DNA of 64,000 nt from Actinomyces sp. oral taxon 170 str. F0386. Lineage in GTDB: Bacteria > Actinomycetota > Actinomycetes > Actinomycetales > Actinomycetaceae. Below are positions 59,281 through 64,000 of the stretch, piece by piece. The notes below the pieces were generated by a model that did no database searches, was not told the DNA's origin, and saw only the letters and a list, made by a program, of their open reading frames with translations. The translations under genes and the position numbers were made by a program. The stretch spans positions 1-64,000 of the forward strand of contig NZ_GL882573.1 of the NCBI RefSeq assembly GCF_000195595.1, written 5' to 3'. Numbering within the stretch: the stretch's first letter is position 1; each line of letters opens with the position of its first letter.

Positions 59281-60882
59281 ATGGAGCAGCTGGAGCAGAA
59301 CCCCGCCACAGGCTCGGGCGGAACCCGTTCGGTGGTGGCCTTCACCGCCGTCATGGTTCTGGGCCTGACACTGGTCCTCTCACCGCTGATCGTGTTGCTC
59401 TGGCCGTCGAAGAAGGAGGCGGTGGCCACCTACCGGCCCACGGTCGAGGTCCAGGACGAGGCGGGGGTGCTTGACAGCACAGCGCTGAGCGACAGGCTCA
59501 AGAACCTGGAGTTCCGCAAGCAGGTCCACGTGGCCGTCCTGACGGTGCCGGGTGAGGACGTCTCCAACCTCAATGACTCGGTGCTGGAGTACGCCCGTTC
59601 GCATGAGGGTGACACTGACGTCCCGTGGATCTCGGCGTCGAACCCCAAGTACTGGAGTGACGGCCTGGTGATCCTGGCGGTCGCCCCCGACTCGCGCAAG
59701 GTGGGCTGCTACTTCGGTGAGGACGTCAAGGTGATGAGCAGCCAGGAGACCGGCATCCAGGACGCCGCCAAGTCCCAGTTCCAGCAGGAGGACTGGGCCG
59801 GGGGCCTGTTCTCCATGGGGAGTAAGTCCACGGAGTACGTCGGTAGGCCTCGCAGCGACTTGAGAGCCTTCTTCCTGCAGCTGTCCTTCCCGGTCGCCGG
59901 GATCGGTGCCGCCGGTGTCGGTGTCTACCTGTGGCGAGGGCTCACGGCCCGCCGTCGGGCCGGCGAGGCGCAGCGCCACTACTCGCAGGTCGCCCATGAC
60001 TACAGGGCCACTGAACAGCACGCCCAGCGGATCCCTGCCGAGGAGTCCCACGGGGCGCAGGTCATGGCCCGCTACCGCTGGTTCCGCGGCGAGTACGAGA
60101 GCCTGGCCCGGTCCTGGCAGGACTTCGGCCGCCCCCGGGGCACCCAGTGGTTCGGTCTCTCCATGCTCCAGAGAGCGACCGACCTGCGAAGACGTTCGGC
60201 CGCGCTGGACACGCTCGACGACGTCGTCGCCAACACCGCGACCTTCCTCAATCAGGACCGCGGCTGGGAGCAGGCCTGGTACAACGAGCAGGGCCCGGTC
60301 CTGGAGGATCTCCAGGCGCTCACCACCCTGTGCCAGCAGATCGACTCCTCCGGGAGGCTGCCGGTCAACACGATGGGCACGCGGGAGAAGGTTCGCTGGT
60401 TTCATGAGCGCCTCTACCACATGACCATGGACCTCTCGGCGGGCAGGCTCCAGCCGTCTCAGGCTCTCGACGAGCTCGACCGGATCGCCGACGCCACCCA
60501 TGGGGAGGCCGATGGCCTGGCTCGCTATGCCATCGACGTCGATACCTCGCGGTACGCCGATGAGCGTCGTCGCCGTTTCGACAGCTACCGCAGCTCCGGT
60601 CAGTACGCGGCCTACAGCGGCTCCTGGTCCCTGGGCGGTAGCTACGGCAAGTACGACCCCCATGCCACGATCCGCGTCAACTCGGCGTCGCCGGCGATCG
60701 CCGGCCTCAGTGGCTTCGGCAATGTGGCTTTCCGTTCCTTCGCCCCGGTCTCGTCCCTGGTGACGGGCTACAGCTCGGCGTCAACCTTCACCCCGAGTGG
60801 CGGATTCTCGGGAGGAGGCGGCTTCTCCGGCGGCTACAGCGGCGGCGGCTTCTCCGGGGCGGGCTCCTCCTCGAGCTTCTGA
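59281..60882 (+). CDS. TPM-domain membrane protein, DUF5129-like (array member 6)
   Basis: A 533-residue protein; GGGAGGTGAGG precedes ATG 59281. TM1 is near 20-42 ([16 protein letters not shown]). The TPM domain has VEVQDEAGVLDSTALSDRL and WSDGLVILAVAPDSRKVGCYFGEDV; TM2 is near 203-225; the helical domain has QHAQRIPAEESHGAQVMARYRWF; the tail GGGFSGGYSGGGFSGAGSSSSF is the longest Gly run. It closes the array; the next gene encodes DUF5926. Confidence 0.82.
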   Translation: MEQLEQNPATGSGGTRSVVAFTAVMVLGLTLVLSPLIVLLWPSKKEAVATYRPTVEVQDEAGVLDSTALSDRLKNLEFRKQVHVAVLTVPGEDVSNLNDSVLEYARSHEGDTDVPWISASNPKYWSDGLVILAVAPDSRKVGCYFGEDVKVMSSQETGIQDAAKSQFQQEDWAGGLFSMGSKSTEYVGRPRSDLRAFFLQLSFPVAGIGAAGVGVYLWRGLTARRRAGEAQRHYSQVAHDYRATEQHAQRIPAEESHGAQVMARYRWFRGEYESLARSWQDFGRPRGTQWFGLSMLQRATDLRRRSAALDTLDDVVANTATFLNQDRGWEQAWYNEQGPVLEDLQALTTLCQQIDSSGRLPVNTMGTREKVRWFHERLYHMTMDLSAGRLQPSQALDELDRIADATHGEADGLARYAIDVDTSRYADERRRRFDSYRSSGQYAAYSGSWSLGGSYGKYDPHATIRVNSASPAIAGLSGFGNVAFRSFAPVSSLVTGYSSASTFTPSGGFSGGGGFSGGYSGGGFSGAGSSSSF

Positions 60883-61029
60883 GCCGGGGGAGTGCCTCAG
60901 TTGTCTGATGGCCGTCGTCGGCCCTCGACGGGGATGAGCAGCCACCGGCGGTCGTGAGGCGCGTCATGGGGCGCCGACGGGCCGTCGTCGGCCTGGGAGC
61001 GGCGCGGGCCGGCCGGTAGGCTGGCGGAC

Positions 61030-61920
61030 ATGTCGAAGAAGAAGCGCCACGGGCGCCGTCCGGCCGCCAAGTCGGCCAAGCCCCGCAAGCAGAGCATTGA
61101 ATTCGTCGCCCGCCCTTTCGCCGCCCTCCCGGGGGAGGAGGACCTCGTGGCGATGGCCCAGATCATCCCGGCCGCCACGGCCACGGTGCGCCTGACCGAG
61201 GAGTACGGCGGCGGGCAGATCCAGCTCGTCACGCTCCTGCCCGAGTTCGTCCAGGGGCTCAAGCGCTCCGACGGCGAGGTCCTCGTGGCCATGCAGACCT
61301 CCATGCACTCCGGGGACGCCTCCCGCGACGTCGCCGCCGCGCTCCTGGCCACCCTCGAGCTGCCCGAGGGACAGGCGCTGCGTGCCGACGGCTTGCCCGA
61401 GCCCGGCCCGCGCCTTCAGGACATCCTCGACACCAGCGAGCCGCCGGCCGTCTCCGTGCGCGAGACCTTCGACTTCTGGGTCGACCCCGAGGCCGCCGGC
61501 GACAATGAGCAGGCCCGCCAGATCATTGAGGACGCCATCGCCAAGGCCAAGGACGAGATCGCCCCGACTCGGCCGGTGCCCGGCGTCGAGCACGCCTACT
61601 GGTGCCGACTGGGCGCCAAGGAGTTTGTGCGCTGGGTGCGTGGGGAGGACGAGGACGAGTTCTTCAACGCCTTCGCCCGCATCTACGCCGCGCGCGAGTC
61701 CGACCTGGAGGAGGGGGCGCGCTTTGTCGGTGCCTTCCGGGCCAACGGTGTGGCCATCCCCGTGTGGGAGCTCGTGCCGGGTACGGAGGCCGAGGAGCTC
61801 ACCGAGCCGCTGCAGGCCATGGGCAAGCGCCTGGACGCCGCGCTGGCGGATGAGAGCCCCCTGAGCCCCGAGGTCCGCCGCGCCAGGGCCGGCATCATCT
61901 CCCGCCAGGTCAACCTCTGA
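61030..61920 (+). CDS. DUF5926 family protein
   Basis: A 296-residue cytoplasmic protein. The basic start MSKKKRHGRRPAAKSAKPRK is followed by FVARPFAALPGEEDLVAMAQIIPAATATV, as in the DUF5926 family conserved in actinobacteria. ARIYAARESDLEEGARFVGAFRANGVAIPVWELV and EVRRARAGIISRQVNL close it. The role is unknown; the basic N-terminus suggests nucleic-acid or ribosome contact. Its last 87 bases are duplicated near 62.9 kb. Confidence 0.88.
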   Translation: MSKKKRHGRRPAAKSAKPRKQSIEFVARPFAALPGEEDLVAMAQIIPAATATVRLTEEYGGGQIQLVTLLPEFVQGLKRSDGEVLVAMQTSMHSGDASRDVAAALLATLELPEGQALRADGLPEPGPRLQDILDTSEPPAVSVRETFDFWVDPEAAGDNEQARQIIEDAIAKAKDEIAPTRPVPGVEHAYWCRLGAKEFVRWVRGEDEDEFFNAFARIYAARESDLEEGARFVGAFRANGVAIPVWELVPGTEAEELTEPLQAMGKRLDAALADESPLSPEVRRARAGIISRQVNL

Positions 61921-61940
61921 GCCCTCCCTCGCCTCTCTTT

Positions 61941-62013
61941 CGTCGAACCGGGCATTCTTCGCGTAGCCCTACGGAATTTCTGTTGGGCACCGCGAAGAAT
62001 GCCCGGCTCGACG
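61941..62013. terminator. Long inverted repeat between convergent DUF5926 and DUF817 genes
   Basis: Arms of 23 bases (61941-61963 and 61991-62013; CGTCGAACCGGGCATTCTTCG against its complement, one mismatch) around a 27-base loop. It lies between the two stop codons, so it probably ends transcripts from both sides. Confidence 0.75.
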
Positions 62014-62018
62014 TTGGT

Positions 62019-62876
62019 TCAGGTCTCGGTGATGCGCAGGCTCCGGCGCATCACGCGCGGCAGACCGCGTCCGTAGAGGGTGCCCTCCTTCGCCTTGACG
62101 GCGGCGACGAGCACAAAGCTGAGCGAGATGAGCAGCGCCCAGCTGCCGAACTTGCCGGCATGCACCAGGTGCCAGCCGTCGGCCTGGTCGGGGTAGCGCC
62201 AGGCACTCAGCGCCGTGGCCAGGTTCTCCGCCAGCCAGAGGAATCCCCCGATGAGGATGAAGGCCACCGTCGTCGGCATCCAGTAGCGGTCCCCGCCGAC
62301 AGTGAAGTGGACGGCGCTTCCCCACAGGGCGATGAGGAAACCGGCGGTGATGCCCCAGCGCAGGTCGATGATGACGTGGTGGGTGAAGAAGTTGAGGTAG
62401 GCGGCCACGGCCAACAGGCTCACCGGCCACCACCGAAAGCCGCCCACGTGCAGGTCGAGGCGTCGGAAGGCCTGGCAGATGTAGGAGCCGACGGAGGCGT
62501 ACATGAACCCGGAGAAGACCGGCACCCCGCCGATGCGCACCACCCCGGCGTCCGGATAGGCCCAGGAGCCGGTGTGGACCTTGAATACCTCCAGCGCCAG
62601 CCCGATGAGGTGGAAGGCGCAGATGACGCCGAGCTCGCGCCAGGTCTCCTGCTTCAGGGCGACGAAGGCGATCTGAACAACGACGACGTAGATCAGGAGG
62701 GCGTCGTAGCGGGCGATCGGAGGATCCGCATGGTTCCAGATCAGGGCGCTGACCGCGAGCCCGGCGAAGATGGCGATGGCGAAGGCGCAGCAGGCCAGTT
62801 CCAGGAGGGCGAACTGGACCAGGCGGCGGGGGAGTAGTCGCCACCGACTCCGCGGAAGGCGCGCGGTTTCAGGCAC
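62019..62876 (-). CDS. DUF817 family membrane protein
   Basis: A 285-residue protein with about eight membrane helices. FKVHTGSWAYPDAGVVRIGGVPVFSGFMYASVGSYICQ matches the DUF817 signature, with NFFTHHVIIDLRW and WHLVHAGKFGSWALLI typical as well. Function unknown. The gene and its terminator lie between two copies of the DUF5926 3' end, so it may have arrived or been duplicated as a unit. Confidence 0.88.
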   Translation of the reverse strand: MPETARLPRSRWRLLPRRLVQFALLELACCAFAIAIFAGLAVSALIWNHADPPIARYDALLIYVVVVQIAFVALKQETWRELGVICAFHLIGLALEVFKVHTGSWAYPDAGVVRIGGVPVFSGFMYASVGSYICQAFRRLDLHVGGFRWWPVSLLAVAAYLNFFTHHVIIDLRWGITAGFLIALWGSAVHFTVGGDRYWMPTTVAFILIGGFLWLAENLATALSAWRYPDQADGWHLVHAGKFGSWALLISLSFVLVAAVKAKEGTLYGRGLPRVMRRSLRITET

Positions 62877-62897
62877 GGCCGAAGTATGCCGTACCGT

Positions 62898-62983
62898 GAC
62901 GTCGCCCTGGCGGACGAGAGCCCTGTGGCCCCGAGGTCCGCCGCGCCAGGGCCGGCATCATCTCCCGTCAGGTCAACCTCTGA
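62898..62983 (+). pseudogene. Duplicated 3'-end fragment of the DUF5926 gene
   Basis: 86 bases match 61834-61920 at about 90%, ending with the same GGTCAACCTCTGA. One base is missing near 62923, so the frame is broken. No start or upstream coding region is present. It forms a direct repeat flanking the DUF817 gene. Confidence 0.85.
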
Positions 62984-62993
62984 CCAGTCCCCA

Positions 62994-63749
62994 TCACCGC
63001 CGGATCGAGCGCAGTGCTCGCTTGATGATCCGTTCGGTAGCTGGGCTGGGTGACTCCTCCTGCCAGCGCTCGCAGAGCTCAATGGCCCAGGCGGGCTGTG
63101 TCTTGGAGGCGTCGTGAATCCAGTTCGCCACTGAGTCCTGCACATAGCGGGAGGAGTCGGCGCGCAGTGGCTCGAGTAGTGGAAGCCCCCGCTCGGGCTC
63201 CTTCTTGAGCGCGGGGATGTGCCGTGCCCACACGCCGCGTGGACGTAGCGCCTCGCTGGCGAAGCGCCGAATGCGCTCCGAGGGTTCCGAGGTCCATTGT
63301 CGCAGCGCACGGATCGCCTCGTCGAGCTGGGGCACCAAGTGCGGACGCACTGCCATCCATGACCACTCGCGCACTCCGAAGTGCGGGTCATCCGCGGCTG
63401 GTCGCACCAGGGTCAACAGCGTGTCGACGTCGGCGTCCTTCTCCTGGGAGACCAGGGCGAAGACCGCCCAGCCCCGAACGGTGTCGGCCGGGTGGTCGGC
63501 AAGATCCAGGCAGGCGGAGTGCCCAAGGTGTGTATACAGCGCTTCGCCCATGGTCTGCATACGGGCCAGGATGCCGAGCGAGTCGGCGTGCTTGGCCGCT
63601 TCAAGCAGATCCTCTGGTGCGTCCGGCACTACCTGCGTCAGAAGTGTGGAATGGGTGATGGCCAGGATCTCTGCCAGTGTTCGGGACTCGTCCCGTCCCG
63701 AGTTCAGGCCGACTTGACGTTCTGCGGCGATATCTGCGGTGGGGCTCAT
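62994..63749 (-). CDS. AlkC/AlkD-like DNA-alkylation-repair HEAT protein
   Basis: A 251-residue HEAT-repeat protein. FGVREWSWMAVRPHLVPQLDEAIRALRQW, RIRRFASEALRPRGVWARHIPALKKEPERGLPLLEPL and SRYVQDSVANWIHDASKTQPAWAIELCERW match the AlkC/AlkD-like DNA glycosylase group, which removes N3- and N7-alkyl purines. The lysine/tryptophan residues around RPRGVW and NWIHDASK are those of the family. It follows the oxidoreductase gene on the same strand with a 3-base gap. Confidence 0.8.
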   Translation of the reverse strand: MSPTADIAAERQVGLNSGRDESRTLAEILAITHSTLLTQVVPDAPEDLLEAAKHADSLGILARMQTMGEALYTHLGHSACLDLADHPADTVRGWAVFALVSQEKDADVDTLLTLVRPAADDPHFGVREWSWMAVRPHLVPQLDEAIRALRQWTSEPSERIRRFASEALRPRGVWARHIPALKKEPERGLPLLEPLRADSSRYVQDSVANWIHDASKTQPAWAIELCERWQEESPSPATERIIKRALRSIRR

Positions 63750-63752
63750 GCG

Positions 63753-64000
63753 TCACTTCACCACGAGCCGGGCCACGCGCTTGAGGTGCTTCTTGTGCTG
63801 GCCTCTACTGGCCTTGCCCACCTTGCCGAAGTTGACCCAGGTCCGCCCACTCATGCCCACCTGCTTGAGGGCGGCGCCCAGGAACACCGAGCTCACGTAG
63901 TTGCCGGAGAACCGGCGCAGGAACCAGGTCGGAGAGGTCGAGGTGGTGAGCACCAGGACCCGCTTGATGTGGCCGAGGTGCCCCTTCACCCCGGAGGCCG
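63753..64000 (-). CDS. Flavodoxin-fold NAD(P)H oxidoreductase, C-terminal part (runs off the right edge)
   Basis: The open frame enters from the right edge (GTG 63989 is internal) and gives about 82 residues. KGHLGHIKRVLVLTTSTSPTWFLRRFSGNYVSSVFLGAALKQVGMSGRTWVNFGKVGK is the C-terminal half of NQO1/MdaB-like NAD(P)H dehydrogenases, where the TTS...W-RRF-GNY pattern is typical. The N-terminal flavin-binding part is outside the window. It reads into the alkylation-repair gene, so both may be one stress operon. Confidence 0.8.
   Translation of the reverse strand, partial: ASGVKGHLGHIKRVLVLTTSTSPTWFLRRFSGNYVSSVFLGAALKQVGMSGRTWVNFGKVGKASRGQHKKHLKRVARLVVK

Noticed and set aside
61834-62983. The duplicated gene end as attL/attR of an integrated element
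   Set aside because: No integrase or mobile gene lies between the repeats, and the copies differ by several bases; a local duplication is simpler.

Overview
The window is high-GC actinobacterial chromosome. Gene content and idiom point to Actinomyces or a close relative, probably an oral species. The pointers are a tandem array of TPM/YgcG-like membrane proteins of the kind annotated DUF5129, a DUF5926 gene, a variant leucine-rich-repeat protein, and a CsoR-CopZ-CopA set. Most genes are about 70% GC. Two stretches are clearly poorer in GC: 7.8-10.1 kb, which lies between two tRNA-Ser genes, and 47.8-50.1 kb. I see no phage, insertion sequence, CRISPR array or rRNA.

Layout. 1-7.6 kb: a partial diacylglycerol kinase, oxyR, then serS, a HAD phosphatase and a sugar-binding lipoprotein (the last two start-to-stop coupled), then an AGE-family sugar isomerase. 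7.6-12.4 kb: tRNA-Ser(UGA), a lower-GC patch (14-TM efflux pump, a helix-turn-helix remnant, a small secreted protein), tRNA-Ser(GCU), a Pro/Gln-rich membrane protein and tRNA-Arg(ACG). 12.4-18.6 kb: a secreted TAP-type peptidase, two PLP carbon-sulfur lyases, and a Tat-exported esterase. 18.7-22.3 kb: copper operon csoR-copZ-copA behind two CsoR operators. 22.4-24.2 kb: a vLRR protein and a response regulator.

24.5-34.7 kb holds the most interesting locus, a complete-looking RiPP cluster for an azole- and dehydroamino-acid-containing peptide (thiopeptide/goadsporin-like). It encodes a YcaO cyclodehydratase, a small E1-like partner, an RRE-E1-SagB fusion, a second SagB-like dehydrogenase, a PqqD-like domain fused to an M50 metalloprotease, and a LanB dehydratase split into glutamylation and elimination proteins. 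Between the enzyme genes lies a 58-codon precursor gene (29390-29566). Its core is three near-identical 9-residue repeats rich in Ser and Cys. It sits between strong RNA hairpins. No second SpaB_C protein (the thiopeptide [4+2] cyclase) and no ABC exporter is visible, so a linear product is the more likely reading. The divergent response regulator is a candidate controller.

34.8-47.8 kb is mostly housekeeping: purB with two paralogous small membrane proteins, GNAT acetyltransferases, a siderophore-interacting reductase, a methyltransferase, a HisC-like aminotransferase, a holin-4 family protein, a YwiC-like protein and pgm. It also holds a possible WXG/T7SS-like small protein plus lipase-like effector pair (40.1-42.4 kb), preceded by an unexplained GC-rich structured intergenic element. 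47.8-50.6 kb: an AT-rich insert encoding a membrane-embedded alpha/beta hydrolase, followed by a copy of an inverted-repeat family that also occurs near 37.4 kb. 50.6-60.9 kb: ridA, then six tandem TPM-family paralogs, the first lacking the TPM domain. 61-64 kb: a DUF5926 gene whose 3' end is duplicated about 1 kb downstream across a DUF817 gene, an AlkC/AlkD-like HEAT protein, and a partial NAD(P)H oxidoreductase.
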